A stretch of DNA of 64,000 nucleotides from Gordonia namibiensis NBRC 108229. Its GTDB lineage: Bacteria > Actinomycetota > Actinomycetes > Mycobacteriales > Mycobacteriaceae. Location: contig NZ_BAHE01000009.1 of assembly GCF_000298235.1 (NCBI RefSeq), forward strand, positions 62,001-126,000, in the 5' to 3' direction. Positions 20,921 through 31,516 of this stretch are shown piece after piece. Position numbers and translations under genes: made by a program. Numbering within the stretch: position 1 is the stretch's first letter; every line of letters begins with the position of its first letter. The notes under the pieces were generated by a model. That model ran no database searches. It was not told the origin of the DNA and was given only the letters and a program-made list of their open reading frames with translations.

Positions 20921-22051
20921 TCAGGTCCGGTCGTTGCCACCGCCCTGCGGGAGGAAGCGGAACACGCGGTCGTCGGTCGGCTTCGGCTTGCCGGCCTGCT
21001 TGTTGACCGTCGCCACCTGGAGAAGCCCGTTCGGCAGCGCGGCCATTCGGCCGAGCGCGCCGTAACGCTTCTCGAGCGCGACCACCGGAGGCGTGATCGT
21101 CGGGTCCTCGCGGGTGGGTTCGCGGATGCCCTCGATGCGTTGGGTGCGGGTCGTCGAGACGAAGATGCTGCCGCCCGCGACACCGCATCCGGCGATCTGC
21201 GGCTTGTCGGGCCATGTCCACAACACCTTGGGGCCGCCCTCTTCGATGACCTGCACGCGGTCCTCGGTAGCCGTCTGGTCGGCGACGTAGATGGTCCCGG
21301 AGGTTTCGTTGGGGCACAGGGCAACAGAAGATCCGAAGCCGGAGGCCAGGATTCGCGGGCGAGGGCTGACACCGGAGGTGAACGAGGTGATCAGCAAAAG
21401 CTTTCCGGCCAGCGACGACGGGTCCTCGGCCGCTGCGGGATTTCCGGCGTCACCGGTGGCGACCACCAGTTCGGTGGGCGTGCGGAAGTACATCGAGCCC
21501 ATGTTCCCGGTGGCGCCCTTGGGGATTCCGGTCAGGATCGGCTTCGGCACGTCGCCGGGGGCCAGGCGCACCACCCGATTGTCCGACGGCGTCGTGATCA
21601 GCGCGTAGATCAGACGATCCTGGGAGTAGGTGGGGGAGAAGGCGAAATCGATGAGTCCGCCGTCGCCCGACGCGTCGACGGGTGCCTGACCGAGGACCCG
21701 TTCGGGGCCGTAACGCTTGGTGGTGATGATCTTTCCGGTGGTGCGTTCGGCGACCACCGTGACCTCGCCTTGCTCGTCACCGGGCATCACCCCGCCCGTC
21801 GAGGCGAGGCAGGTCGCGATCACCGCGGGGTCGGGGTCGACGCACGGGCCGGTGGGCGGGGGCTGAGTGTCCCGCGGCGTCTCCGGCGGCGGCGTCGGCT
21901 CGGCCTGACCGCTCGGACGGTTGTTGGGACTGAACGCGCCGGCCTCCCGCTGGCGGTCCTGTTCGGTGAAGTTCGCGCAGCCGCCCACGGCAAGCGCGAT
22001 CACCGCCAGAACCGCCACCAGCATTCGGCCTGTCGGCCGCCCCTTCCACAT
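20921..22051 (-). CDS. lppZ: LppZ-like lipoprotein, PQQ-type sugar-dehydrogenase fold
   Basis: 376 residues. The N-terminus has a lipoprotein signal peptide ending in the lipobox AVGGC (Cys25), so it is a lipid-anchored exported protein. A proline-rich linker (about 40-65) leads to a six-bladed beta-propeller related to soluble glucose/sorbosone dehydrogenases. Recognisable segments are LIDFAFSPTYSQDRLIYAL and GYG-like turns such as ASGFGSSVALCPNE. It corresponds to Rv3006. I see no clear PQQ-site residues, so enzymatic activity is uncertain. It diverges from doxX, as in mycobacteria. Confidence 0.85.
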   Translation of the reverse strand: MWKGRPTGRMLVAVLAVIALAVGGCANFTEQDRQREAGAFSPNNRPSGQAEPTPPPETPRDTQPPPTGPCVDPDPAVIATCLASTGGVMPGDEQGEVTVVAERTTGKIITTKRYGPERVLGQAPVDASGDGGLIDFAFSPTYSQDRLIYALITTPSDNRVVRLAPGDVPKPILTGIPKGATGNMGSMYFRTPTELVVATGDAGNPAAAEDPSSLAGKLLLITSFTSGVSPRPRILASGFGSSVALCPNETSGTIYVADQTATEDRVQVIEEGGPKVLWTWPDKPQIAGCGVAGGSIFVSTTRTQRIEGIREPTREDPTITPPVVALEKRYGALGRMAALPNGLLQVATVNKQAGKPKPTDDRVFRFLPQGGGNDRT

Positions 22052-22085
22052 GGCGTCCACAGTAATGGTGTGCCGACTCACCCCG

Positions 22086-22110
22086 CCGGGGTGCGGGGAG
22101 CGCACCCCGG
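22086..22110. promoter_or_regulatory. Perfect inverted repeat in the lppZ/doxX divergent promoter region
   Basis: CCGGGGTGCG, a 5-nt spacer GGGAG, then CGCACCCCGG. It lies between the lppZ start (22051) and the doxX -10 box (22118), covering the doxX -35 zone. It could be an operator or an lppZ leader hairpin. Confidence 0.45.
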
Positions 22111-22117
22111 GAGCCTC

Positions 22118-22123
22118 TAGAGT
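22118..22123 (+). promoter_or_regulatory. -10 box of doxX-like gene
   Basis: TAGAGT lies 7 nt before GTG 22131, again a leaderless arrangement. It supports GTG 22131 as the start. Confidence 0.6.
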
Positions 22124-22130
22124 CGGGCTT

Positions 22131-23378
22131 GTGAGCGAACGCGACACGCCGAGCGACAGGGAGCCCGATACGTCGAGCCCGCCCGCGATGAGCCCCTACG
22201 ACGAACCGACCGGCCAGATCCCGGTCCAGGATCATCCGCCGACCCCCGCACCGCGGCCCGAGGTCGATCGCGATGACTTCTACAACCGGCACGCACGACG
22301 GCCGGCACCGTTTGCGCGGGTCGACGAGCTGGACGACATCGATCCCGGTGATGTGGAGACCCGGCAGATCAAGGGGACTGCAGACAAGCCGCAGGCCACA
22401 CCGGTTCCCGAATCTCCTCGCGCTTCGGAATCCTCCAAGACCCCCCCTCCGACCCCGCAGCCCCCTCGTGCGCCGGCAGAACCGCGCGCATCGGAGCCCG
22501 ACGTCGAACCGACCGTCGCATTCGAGCGTCGCCCGGCCGGGTCCCCCGCCGCCGGGGACATCCCCGTCGGCAACGTCCCTGTCGACATCCCCGCCGACGA
22601 CACCGCGACCAGGCCCGAACCCGCGCTGCCGCCGGTCGGCACCGCCCGCTACGACTTCCTCGACGAGGACGACACCGCCGGTCGCTACAGCGCGACCCCC
22701 GCCGATGCGAGCGCCGCGGACACGGCCCTGCCCGACGACGACGAGCCGGAAGGTCGGCGCCTGTTCGATCGTCGCCGGAACCGGACGCCCGAGGACGAAT
22801 ACGCGACCAAGTCGGTCGCCGACGACGATCTCGAGGACGCGCTCGCGAAGTCGCGGCGCGGCACCCTCGACCTCGGGCTGTTGCTGCTGCGCATCGCGCT
22901 CGGCGGTTTCGTCGGCGCGCACGGACTGCAGAAGTTGTTCGGCCTGTGGAACGGGCCGCGGCTCGGCGGTTTCGAGCAGATGCTCGTCGACGGCGGATTC
23001 AACGCCGACTACGCGCAGATCCTCGCCATCGTCGGTGCGCTGGCGGAGACGGTCGGCGGCCTCATGGTCATCCTCGGTCTTCTCACCCCGATCGGCGCGT
23101 CGGCCATCCTCGGCACGATGCTCATCGCCGCGGCGTACCGGGTGTCCTCGGCCGGCGGTTTCGAATTCTTCGCCGCCGCACAGGGAGCGGAGTACGAGCT
23201 GTTCCTCGCAGCCACCGCGGCCGCGGTCATCCTCACCGGTCCGGGCCTGTACTCACTGGACTACCCGCGCGGTTGGGCACGCCGGCCCTTCGTCGGGTCG
23301 TTCGTGTGGCTGATCGTGGGCATCGGTGCAGCCGCCGCCGTGTGGATCCTGGCGAACGGGACCAACCCGCTGAACTGA
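22131..23378 (+). CDS. DoxX-family membrane protein with long disordered N-terminal extension
   Basis: 415 residues. Residues 1 to about 235 are proline/acidic low-complexity sequence with no recognisable domain. The C-terminal part (about 240-400) is a four-helix DoxX domain: GLLLLRIALGGFVGAHGLQKLFG, GALAETVGGLMVILGLLTP, SAILGTMLIAAAYRV and a final helix. The matching mycobacterial protein, Rv3005c, is a DoxX protein reported to form a membrane complex with superoxide dismutase and a thiosulfate sulfurtransferase. No sodA or sseA is in this window. The extension probably stays in the cytoplasm. Confidence 0.88.
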   Translation: MSERDTPSDREPDTSSPPAMSPYDEPTGQIPVQDHPPTPAPRPEVDRDDFYNRHARRPAPFARVDELDDIDPGDVETRQIKGTADKPQATPVPESPRASESSKTPPPTPQPPRAPAEPRASEPDVEPTVAFERRPAGSPAAGDIPVGNVPVDIPADDTATRPEPALPPVGTARYDFLDEDDTAGRYSATPADASAADTALPDDDEPEGRRLFDRRRNRTPEDEYATKSVADDDLEDALAKSRRGTLDLGLLLLRIALGGFVGAHGLQKLFGLWNGPRLGGFEQMLVDGGFNADYAQILAIVGALAETVGGLMVILGLLTPIGASAILGTMLIAAAYRVSSAGGFEFFAAAQGAEYELFLAATAAAVILTGPGLYSLDYPRGWARRPFVGSFVWLIVGIGAAAAVWILANGTNPLN

Positions 23379-23394
23379 GCCGCGGCGCAGACAG

Positions 23395-23437
23395 AAGTGC
23401 GGGGTGCGTACCGGAATCCGGTACGCACCCCGCACTT
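23395..23437. terminator. Bidirectional terminator between doxX and ilvD
   Basis: A perfect 21-nt inverted repeat around one A (AAGTGCGGGGTGCGTACCGG and its complement) lies between convergent stops. TTTGT follows on the + side and a short CTT-rich stretch on the other. Confidence 0.85.
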
Positions 23438-23450
23438 TGTGGTTCAGCGG

Positions 23451-25295
23451 TCAGTCGACCTGTCGGACCGCACCCTTGTCGGCCGACGTCGCGAGCTTCG
23501 CGTACGCGCGCAGCGCGGTCGTCACGGTGCGCTCACGGTCCTTGGGCTGCCACGGGCGCTCGGAGGCCTCCATCTTCGCGCGACGCTCGGCGAGCACCTC
23601 GTCGTCGACGAGGACCTCGAGGCGACGGGTCTTGACGTCGATGAGGATCTGATCGCCGTCTTCGACGAGTCCGATCGCGCCACCGGACGCCGCCTCCGGC
23701 GACATGTGGCCGACCGACAGACCCGACGATCCGCCGGAGAACCGGCCGTCGGTGATGAGCGCGCACTTCTTGCCCATGCCGGTGCCCTTCATGAAGGCGG
23801 TCGGGTGCAGCATCTCCTGCATGCCCGGCCCGCCCGCGGGGCCCTCGTAGCGGACGACGAGAACCTCGCCGGCCTGGATGGTCTTCGACAGGATGACCTG
23901 GACGGCCTCCTCCTGGCTCTCGACCACGCGGGCCGGGCCCTCGAAGTGCCACAGGTCCTCGTCGATGCCCGCGGTTTTGAGCACGGCACCGTCGGGTGCG
24001 AGGTTGCCGCGTAGGACGCACAGCCCGCCCTCGACGGTGTAGGCGTGCTCGAGGTCGCGGATGCAGCCGCCGGCGGCGTCGGTGTCGAGCGAGCTCCACC
24101 GGTTGGCCGTCGAGAATGGGGTCGTGGTGCGCACGCCGCCCGGAGCCGCGTGGAACAGTTCGACGGCCTCGTCGGTCGCCTTGCCGCCGCGGATGTCCCA
24201 GTCGTCGAGGGCCTGCGCCAGGGTCGGGCTGTACACGGTCGACGTGGTGTCGTCGAGCAGACCGGCCCGACGCAGCTCACCGAGGATCGCGGGGATTCCG
24301 CCGGCCCGGTGGACGTCCTCCATGTGGTAGTCGGAGTTCGGGGAGACCTTCGACAGGCAGGGGACGTTGCGGCTGATCTCGTCGATGGTCGACAGATCGA
24401 AGTCGGCGACCTCGCCCTCCTGCGCCGCGGCGAGGATGTGCAGCACGGTGTTGGTCGAGCCGCCCATGGCGACGTCGAGCGCCATCGCGTTCCGGAAGGC
24501 GGCCGGGGTCGCGATGCTGCGCGGCAGCACCGACGCGTCGTCCTCTCGGTACCAGCGGTTGGCGGCCTCGATGACGACCCTGCCGGCGCGCTCGAACAGC
24601 GCACGACGCGCCTCGTGGGTGGCCAGCGTGGAGCCGTTGCCCGGCAAGGCGAGTCCGAGTGCCTCGGTGAGGCAGTTCATCGAGTTGGCGGTGAACATGC
24701 CCGAGCACGAGCCACAGGTCGGGCAGGCCGACCGCTCGACCTCGCTCAGGCCGTCCTCGTCCACGTCGCTGTTGGCCGACGCGGAGATCGCGGTGATCAG
24801 GTCGGTGGGGGCCTGGGCGACGCCGTCGACGACAACCGCCTTGCCGGCCTCCATCGGACCGCCGGACACGAAGACGGTCGGGATGTTCAGGCGCATCGCG
24901 GCATTCAGCATGCCGGGGGTGATCTTGTCGCAGTTGGAGATGCACACCAGCGCGTCGGCGGTGTGGGCGTTGACCATGTATTCGACGGAGTCGGCGATGA
25001 TCTCGCGGGACGGCAGCGAGTAGAGCATGCCGCCGTGGCCCATCGCGATGCCGTCGTCGACGGCGATGGTGTGGAACTCACGCGGGACGCCGCCCGCGGC
25101 TCGCACTGCGTCGGCGACGATCTCGCCGACATCCTTGAGGTGCACGTGGCCCGGCACGAACTGCGTGTACGAGTTGGCGATCGCCACGATGGGCTTGCCG
25201 AAATCGTCGTCGGTCATACCGGTGGCTCGCCACAGGGAGCGGGCGCCGGCGGCTTCGCGGCCGACGGTGGTGGTGCGTGACCTCAAGGCAGGCAT
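23451..25295 (-). CDS. ilvD: Dihydroxy-acid dehydratase
   Basis: 614 residues. It makes the 2-keto acids of valine and isoleucine from the IlvC products. Iron-sulfur cluster ligands are visible in [11 protein letters not shown] and [16 protein letters not shown]. The C-terminal substrate region has [14 protein letters not shown]. The ATG at 25295 has a GAGGAA ribosome site. It is the fourth isoleucine/valine gene in the window but is separate from ilvBNC and on the other strand. In M. tuberculosis ilvD lies elsewhere (Rv0189c). The 283-nt gap upstream to mgtE shows no leader peptide rich in branched-chain codons. Confidence 0.98.
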   Translation of the reverse strand: MPALRSRTTTVGREAAGARSLWRATGMTDDDFGKPIVAIANSYTQFVPGHVHLKDVGEIVADAVRAAGGVPREFHTIAVDDGIAMGHGGMLYSLPSREIIADSVEYMVNAHTADALVCISNCDKITPGMLNAAMRLNIPTVFVSGGPMEAGKAVVVDGVAQAPTDLITAISASANSDVDEDGLSEVERSACPTCGSCSGMFTANSMNCLTEALGLALPGNGSTLATHEARRALFERAGRVVIEAANRWYREDDASVLPRSIATPAAFRNAMALDVAMGGSTNTVLHILAAAQEGEVADFDLSTIDEISRNVPCLSKVSPNSDYHMEDVHRAGGIPAILGELRRAGLLDDTTSTVYSPTLAQALDDWDIRGGKATDEAVELFHAAPGGVRTTTPFSTANRWSSLDTDAAGGCIRDLEHAYTVEGGLCVLRGNLAPDGAVLKTAGIDEDLWHFEGPARVVESQEEAVQVILSKTIQAGEVLVVRYEGPAGGPGMQEMLHPTAFMKGTGMGKKCALITDGRFSGGSSGLSVGHMSPEAASGGAIGLVEDGDQILIDVKTRRLEVLVDDEVLAERRAKMEASERPWQPKDRERTVTTALRAYAKLATSADKGAVRQVD

Positions 25296-25578
25296 GGGTT
25301 CCTCAATATCGATCGTCGGGTCGGGCAGAGTCGGCGTCGCCGAACGGTTCGGGCACTGCTGGGCCGAAGACGTTCTGCGCGTCGGACTCTTGGCGTCAAC
25401 ACCGCGATCCCGGGGGTTTGTCTCACTCGGGCTGTGTGGCCCCGGGAACTGGGTTGAACGGCGTCGCACGCTGAGGGTGGGCGTCGCGAGTCGCCGAGAG
25501 ACCAGGCTACTCCGCTGTGACATGCGGAAACAAAATGATTCGGACGTCACCCCGGGCCGTCGGCGCGGCGCGTCGAAC

Positions 25579-26922
25579 TCAGATTCCCAGAACCGCCTTG
25601 GCGATGGAGAAGTAGATGATCAGGCCGGTCGCATCGCAGAACGTCGAGATGAACGGGGTGGAGAAGACCGCGGGGTCCACGCGGATGGATTTCGCGACCA
25701 GGGGCATCACGCCGCCGACGGTCGCCGCCATCGTGCAGATCGACACGATCGTCAGGCCGATGACCGCGCCGATGTCGACCCCGTAGACCAGAGCGGCGAC
25801 GGCGAATCCGACGACGCCGAGCAACGAGCCCATCGTCAGTCCGACCCGGACCTCCTTGGCGGCGACCCGGACGACGTCGCGGGTGGTGACGTCATCGGTC
25901 GCGAGGGCGCGGGTGACGGTGGTGGCGGCCTGCGACCCGGTGTTGCCGCCGATGCCGGTCAGCAGCGGGATGAACAGGGCGAGGGCGACCTTCTGTTCGA
26001 GGGTGCCCTCGAAGATCTCCAGGACGTTGACGGTGAGGATCGCCGACACCGCGAGGACGAACAACCACACGATGCGGGCGCGGGTGATCGACAGGATCGA
26101 GGCGTGCAGGTACGGCTCGCGAAGCGGTTCGCGCGCACCGGCACGGGCCTCGTCGGTGTCGCGGGCCTGTTCGACGACCTCGACCGCGTCGTCGATGGTG
26201 AGCACACCGACCAGCCGGTTGTCGCGATCGACCACCGGCATCGCGAGTATGCCGCGGTCGATGCATCGCTGGGCGGTGGACTGGGCGTCGTCGTCGACGT
26301 GGGCGAACATCGGCTTGTTCATCAGCTCGGCGACCGGTGCGTCGGGTTCGGCGAGGAGAAGGTCGCGGAGGCTGACGACACCACACAGCGCACGCGCATC
26401 GTCGAGGACGGGCACGGTGTAGATCGTCTCGGCAGCGTGACCGCGGTCCTTGACCCGGGTGAGGGCGGCGTCGGCGGTCTCGTCGCGCCGGGCGTGGACG
26501 AACTCGGGACTCATCCGACGCCCGACCGAACCGCGCGGGTAACCGAGCACGACGGCGGTGACGTCGCGTTCGCCCGGGGTGAGTTGCTGGATGAGGGCCC
26601 GGGCGACGCCGGCGGGAAGTTCGTCGAGGAGTTCGGCGCGGTCGTCGGGGTCGAGGTGATCGAATGCCGCCGCCACCTCGACCATCCCGAGATCATCGAT
26701 GAGCCGACGCTGGGAGCCCGAGGAGAGATCGTCGAAGACCTCGACGGCGAGATCCTTCGGGAGAAGACGGAAGGCCACACCCCGCGCTTGATGCGAGAGA
26801 CGATCGAGGAGTGCCGCGATGTCGCCGGCGGGCAGCGCCGAGAGCGCGGTCGCGGCCGCGCCGAGTTGCCCGTCGGAGATCAGGTCGTCGAGTTGGTTCG
26901 CGTCGAGCGTCGCGTAGGTCAC
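25579..26922 (-). CDS. mgtE: MgtE-type magnesium channel
   Basis: 447 residues. The order is MgtE N-domain of short helical repeats (about 10-125), two CBS domains (about 135-255), then five membrane helices (about 280-447). The selectivity region [18 protein letters not shown] is intact, with the family glycine-asparagine motif. These channels admit Mg and close when the cytoplasmic CBS part binds it. No M-box-like leader is possible, because the -10 box (26929-26934) is 6 nt before the GTG. Regulation is therefore probably at the protein. Confidence 0.96.
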   Translation of the reverse strand: MTYATLDANQLDDLISDGQLGAAATALSALPAGDIAALLDRLSHQARGVAFRLLPKDLAVEVFDDLSSGSQRRLIDDLGMVEVAAAFDHLDPDDRAELLDELPAGVARALIQQLTPGERDVTAVVLGYPRGSVGRRMSPEFVHARRDETADAALTRVKDRGHAAETIYTVPVLDDARALCGVVSLRDLLLAEPDAPVAELMNKPMFAHVDDDAQSTAQRCIDRGILAMPVVDRDNRLVGVLTIDDAVEVVEQARDTDEARAGAREPLREPYLHASILSITRARIVWLFVLAVSAILTVNVLEIFEGTLEQKVALALFIPLLTGIGGNTGSQAATTVTRALATDDVTTRDVVRVAAKEVRVGLTMGSLLGVVGFAVAALVYGVDIGAVIGLTIVSICTMAATVGGVMPLVAKSIRVDPAVFSTPFISTFCDATGLIIYFSIAKAVLGI

Positions 26923-26928
26923 CCGACG

Positions 26929-26934
26929 AGCCTA
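26929..26934 (-). promoter_or_regulatory. -10 box of mgtE
   Basis: Read on the minus strand, TAGGCT lies 6 nt before GTG 26922, giving a leaderless transcript. Confidence 0.55.
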
Positions 26935-27000
26935 TCGGCTGCTGTCGTCGTCAAAGCCGTTCGCGCAGCGACGATTCTGTGCCGCCGGGACCCATCGGAC

Positions 27001-27447
27001 CTACTTGTCGCGGTTCGCGGCGGCCTCGAACGGGTCCGGGATGCGGCCCTTACTCACCACGTTCAGCACGGGGAGATCGCGAAATCCGATGGCGGGCAAC
27101 TTGATCCGCTGGCCGTCGGGGCGGACCGCCCGGACCGAACTCCACTTGGGGAACTGTAGGCCGGCGATCTCGGACCAGGGCAGTTCGGTCGTGGACAGGC
27201 CGCCCACTGCGCGGAGTCCGTCCTCGGTGACGATCGTGCGGAGGCGGTGAATCCACATGTACAGCGCCACCGGTACGACGAAGAGGAAGGCGAACCAGTA
27301 CGAGGCGCCGAGCAGCAGGACCACCACGAGCGCGACCATCGGCACCGTGAAGTAGGCGACACGGTTGATGCGGAAGACCACGGGGTAGGGGATCTCCGCA
27401 GAGTCGTCGGGTGTCGAGGCGGCGGGGTCGCTGGAATCAGTCGGCAC
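27001..27447 (-). CDS. Bacterial PH-like domain membrane protein (Cfp6-like)
   Basis: 148 residues. Two adjacent hydrophobic segments (about 30-65, AYFTVPMVALVVVLLLGASYWFAFLFVVPVAL in part) form a hairpin anchor. A small PH-like domain follows: RTIVTEDGLRAVGGLSTTELPWSEIAGLQF. It corresponds to Rv3004 (cfp6), which also diverges from ilvB. Function is unknown. The ilvB promoter and attenuator occupy the 334 nt between the two genes. Confidence 0.85.
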   Translation of the reverse strand: MPTDSSDPAASTPDDSAEIPYPVVFRINRVAYFTVPMVALVVVLLLGASYWFAFLFVVPVALYMWIHRLRTIVTEDGLRAVGGLSTTELPWSEIAGLQFPKWSSVRAVRPDGQRIKLPAIGFRDLPVLNVVSKGRIPDPFEAAANRDK

Positions 27448-27566
27448 ACGTCCATTGTGCCAACCCGGCCACGACGAACGCGGCGTCGGGTCTACCCGGC
27501 AGTAGTCGGTGAGACGTCCGTCACCACCAGTGCGTTCTCATCATGTGGGACGGCATGGTCCGGAGT

Positions 27567-27596
27567 TTGACTCAGAACGACGCGCGGTCCTACCGT
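27567..27596 (+). promoter_or_regulatory. ilvBNC promoter
   Basis: TTGACT (27567-27572), an 18-nt spacer, then TACCGT (27591-27596). The predicted start, about 27602-27604, is just before the leader peptide ORF. The rest of 27448-27566 shows no other feature. Confidence 0.6.
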
Positions 27597-27606
27597 GATC
27601 TACGTG

Positions 27607-27651
27607 ATGACAAACGGGATCCTCGTAGTAATCGGCTGGCGCGTCGCCTGA
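27607..27651 (+). CDS. ilvBNC leader peptide
   Basis: A 14-codon [17 protein letters not shown], with six branched-chain codons (I, L, V, V, I, V) of which five fall in a run of six. It lies 3-5 nt after the predicted transcription start and 39 nt before an intrinsic terminator. That is the classic arrangement for ribosome-mediated attenuation, known for ilvBNC in Corynebacterium glutamicum. GTG 27604 would add one residue. A 10-bp pairing exists between TGGCGCGTCG (27637-27646, within the ORF) and CGACGCGCCA (27681-27690), which touches the foot of the terminator. The exact switch is not resolved by eye. Confidence 0.8.
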   Translation: MTNGILVVIGWRVA

Positions 27652-27689
27652 CCGGTCACTTCACAGACCCCTACCGGCATCGACGCGCC

Positions 27690-27723
27690 ACCCTCGAACA
27701 GCGGAAGCTGTCGGGGGTTTTTT
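27690..27723 (+). terminator. ilvBNC attenuator terminator
   Basis: A 12-bp stem with one bulged A (ACCCTCG-A-ACAGC, loop GGAA, GCTGTCGGGGGT) is followed by a run of six T. It is upstream of ilvB and downstream of the leader peptide, so it is regulatory rather than an end-of-gene terminator. Confidence 0.8.
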
Positions 27724-27781
27724 CATGTCAGGTAGTCACATCACCCAACCACCGAAATACAGACAAGATGAGGATCGTGCA

Positions 27782-29761
27782 GTGAGCGCACCAACAGCAC
27801 GCACCGACGCCGGCCGCAATGAGCCGACGCGTAACGCCGGACTGCGTCAGCAGTCTCCCGCGGCGGGCAACCTCCGTGCGGTAGGTCAGCACACCGTCGC
27901 GCCGGAGCGCGTCAGCGGTGCGCAGTCTGTGGTCCGATCCCTCGAGGAGCTCGGTGTCGAGGTCGTCTTCGGCATCCCCGGCGGCGCGGTCCTGCCGGTC
28001 TACGACCCGCTGCTCGACTCCACCAAGGTCCGCCATGTCCTCGTGCGCCACGAGCAGGGTGCCGGCCACGCCGCCACCGGCTACGCGCAGGTCGCGGGTC
28101 GCGCCGGCGTCATGATGGCGACCTCTGGCCCGGGTGCCACCAACCTGGTGACCCCGCTGGCCGATGCGCAGATGGACTCCGTGCCCGTCGTTGCGATCAC
28201 CGGCCAGGTCGGCCGCTCGCTGATCGGCACCGACGCCTTCCAGGAAGCTGACATCTCCGGCATCACCATGCCGATCACGAAGCACAACTTCCTGGTCAGC
28301 CGCGCCATCGACATCCCGAAGACCATCGCCGAGGCATTCCACATCGCCGAGAGCGGCCGTCCCGGTGCGGTTCTCGTCGACATCCCCAAGGACATCCTGC
28401 AGAGCCAGACCACGTTCTCGTGGCCGCCGCAGATCGACCTGCCCGGCTACCGTCCGGTCACCAAGCCGCACGGCAAGCAGGTCCGCGAGGCGGCTCGTCT
28501 GATCAACGCCGCCAAATCACCGGTCCTCTACGTCGGTGGCGGCGTCATCAAGGCCAACGCGTCCGAGGAGCTGCTCGAGCTCGCCGAGCTGACCGGCATC
28601 CCGGTCGTCACGACCCTGATGGCGCGCGGCGCGTTCCCCGACAGCCACGACCAGCACCTGGGCATGCCGGGTATGCACGGCACCGTCGCGGCCGTGGGTG
28701 CCCTGCAGCGCAGCGATCTGCTGATCACCCTCGGCGCCCGGTTCGACGACCGCGTGACCGGCCAGCTCGATTCGTTCGCGCCCGACGCCAAGGTCATCCA
28801 TGCCGACATCGACCCGGCGGAGATCGGCAAGAACCGTCCGGTCGACGTGCCGATCGTCGGCGACTGCAAGGCGGTCATCGCCGAGCTGACCGAGACGCTG
28901 CGCGACGAGCGGGCGACCACCGGCACCACGCCGGACCTGTCGGAGTGGTGGACCTACCTCGACGGCATCCGCAAGACCTACCCGCTGAGCTACGACCGTC
29001 AGACCGACGGTTCGATGTCGCCGGAGTTCGTCATCCAGGCGCTGGGCAAGGCTGCCGGACCCGACGCGGTGTACTGTGCCGGCGTCGGCCAGCACCAGAT
29101 GTGGGCCGCTCAGTTCATCTCCTACGAGAAGCCGCGCACCTGGCTCAACTCCGGTGGTCTGGGCACGATGGGTTACGCGGTGCCCGCCGCCATGGGCGCC
29201 AAGGCCGCCGCACCCGACACCGAGGTGTGGGCGATCGACGGCGACGGCTGCTTCCAGATGACCAACCAGGAACTGGCCACCTGCGCGATCGAGGGCATCC
29301 CGATCAAGGTCGCGCTGATCAACAACGGCAACCTGGGCATGGTCCGCCAGTGGCAGACCCTCTTCTACGAGGAGCGCTACTCCAACACCGACCTCGCCAC
29401 CCACTCTCGGATGATCCCGGACTTCGTGAAGCTGGCAGAGGCGTTGGGCTGCGTCGCATTCCGCGTCGAGCGTGAGGAGGACGTCGACGACGTCATCGCG
29501 CAGGCACGTGCGATCAACGACCGCCCGGTCGTCATCGACTTCATCGTCGGCAAGGACGCCCAGGTGTGGCCGATGGTCGCCGCGGGCACGGGCAACGACG
29601 AGATCATGGCGGCCCGCAACATCCGGCCGCTGTTCGACGACGACGAGTCGGCGTCGGACCCGGTCGAGATCCACGAGACGATGAACGCCCCCCGCGGGAC
29701 CGTCGACCAGCAGGTCGACAACGCTCCGGCCGACCGCGCAGCAGAGAAGGACCAGAAGTGA
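27782..29761 (+). CDS. ilvB: Acetolactate synthase large subunit
   Basis: 659 residues. It condenses pyruvate with pyruvate or 2-ketobutyrate, the first common step of branched-chain synthesis. The ThDP-pyrophosphate motif is [19 protein letters not shown]...[13 protein letters not shown]. The N-terminal glutamate region [14 protein letters not shown] and [14 protein letters not shown] are typical. I chose GTG 27782 (AGGA at 27771-27774) over ATG 27725, which lies right against the attenuator. The C-terminal tail of about 30 residues beyond the usual end is low-complexity. It overlaps ilvN by 4 nt. Confidence 0.97.
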   Translation: MSAPTARTDAGRNEPTRNAGLRQQSPAAGNLRAVGQHTVAPERVSGAQSVVRSLEELGVEVVFGIPGGAVLPVYDPLLDSTKVRHVLVRHEQGAGHAATGYAQVAGRAGVMMATSGPGATNLVTPLADAQMDSVPVVAITGQVGRSLIGTDAFQEADISGITMPITKHNFLVSRAIDIPKTIAEAFHIAESGRPGAVLVDIPKDILQSQTTFSWPPQIDLPGYRPVTKPHGKQVREAARLINAAKSPVLYVGGGVIKANASEELLELAELTGIPVVTTLMARGAFPDSHDQHLGMPGMHGTVAAVGALQRSDLLITLGARFDDRVTGQLDSFAPDAKVIHADIDPAEIGKNRPVDVPIVGDCKAVIAELTETLRDERATTGTTPDLSEWWTYLDGIRKTYPLSYDRQTDGSMSPEFVIQALGKAAGPDAVYCAGVGQHQMWAAQFISYEKPRTWLNSGGLGTMGYAVPAAMGAKAAAPDTEVWAIDGDGCFQMTNQELATCAIEGIPIKVALINNGNLGMVRQWQTLFYEERYSNTDLATHSRMIPDFVKLAEALGCVAFRVEREEDVDDVIAQARAINDRPVVIDFIVGKDAQVWPMVAAGTGNDEIMAARNIRPLFDDDESASDPVEIHETMNAPRGTVDQQVDNAPADRAAEKDQK

Positions 29762-30261
29762 GCACCACCCACACCCTCAGCGTCCTGGTCGAGGACCGGC
29801 CGGGCGTCCTGGCCCGTGTCTCCGGATTGTTCTCGCGTCGCGGGTTCAACATCGAGTCGTTGGCCGTCGGACCGACCGAACTCAAAGGGATCTCGCGGAT
29901 GACCATCATGGTCTCCGTCGAGGACTTCCCGCTCGAGCAGGTCACCAAGCAGCTCAACAAGCTGGTGAACGTGATCAAGATCGTCGAGCAGGACCCGGCC
30001 AACTCGGTGTCCCGCGAGCTGATGATGGTCAAGGTCCGTTCGGATTCGACCGTGCGCACCGAGGTCATCGAGGTGGTGAACCTGTTCCGCGCCAAGGTCA
30101 TCGACGTGTCGCCGGAGTCCCTCACCATCGAGGCCACCGGTACGTCGGAGAAGCTCGAGGCCCTGCTCCGGATGCTCGATCCTTACGGCATCCGCGAGAT
30201 CGCCCAGTCCGGCGCCGTTGCGCTCGGACGCGGACCGAAGAGCATGTCGGCCAACCGCTGA
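29758..30261 (+). CDS. ilvN: Acetolactate synthase small (regulatory) subunit
   Basis: 167 residues. It activates IlvB and gives feedback inhibition by valine. The N-terminal ACT domain reads [32 protein letters not shown]. The C-terminal half has LMMVKVRSD and ends in the usual RGPKSM. It overlaps the ilvB stop (GTGA), so expression is coupled and stoichiometric. Confidence 0.97.
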   Translation: MSTTHTLSVLVEDRPGVLARVSGLFSRRGFNIESLAVGPTELKGISRMTIMVSVEDFPLEQVTKQLNKLVNVIKIVEQDPANSVSRELMMVKVRSDSTVRTEVIEVVNLFRAKVIDVSPESLTIEATGTSEKLEALLRMLDPYGIREIAQSGAVALGRGPKSMSANR

Positions 30262-30278
30262 CCGTAGACTGCTGTTAA

Positions 30279-31367
<1,089 letters not shown>

Positions 31368-31383
31368 GTCTAAGCATTTCTTA

Positions 31384-31417
31384 CGATCGGCCCCCGGGAT
31401 TTCCCGGGGGCCGATCG
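31384..31417 (+). terminator. ilvBNC operon terminator
   Basis: A perfect 16-bp stem (CGATCGGCCCCCGGGA and complement) with a 2-nt formal loop is followed by GCTTTTA, 16 nt after the ilvC stop. Confidence 0.9.
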
Positions 31418-31516
31418 GCTTTTAGGCCACGGTCGACCGGGACCGGCTGTGAATGGCCTGTGACGTGATGTTGCAGGGGACTGCTACCGTCACCTGCGAA
31501 CATCAATGGGGGTGTG

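Noticed and set aside
25296-25578. Leader peptide or attenuator upstream of ilvD
   Set aside because: The minus-strand short frames here are not enriched in Ile, Val or Leu codons, and no stem followed by a T-run lies before the ilvD start.
26923-27000. Mg-sensing riboswitch upstream of mgtE
   Set aside because: Only 78 nt separate mgtE from the next gene, and the -10 box is 6 nt from the start codon, leaving no room for a structured leader.
27725-27781. Upstream ATG start of ilvB
   Set aside because: It sits 1-2 nt after the attenuator T-run with no ribosome site, and the added residues are not ilvB-like. GTG 27782 has AGGA at good spacing.
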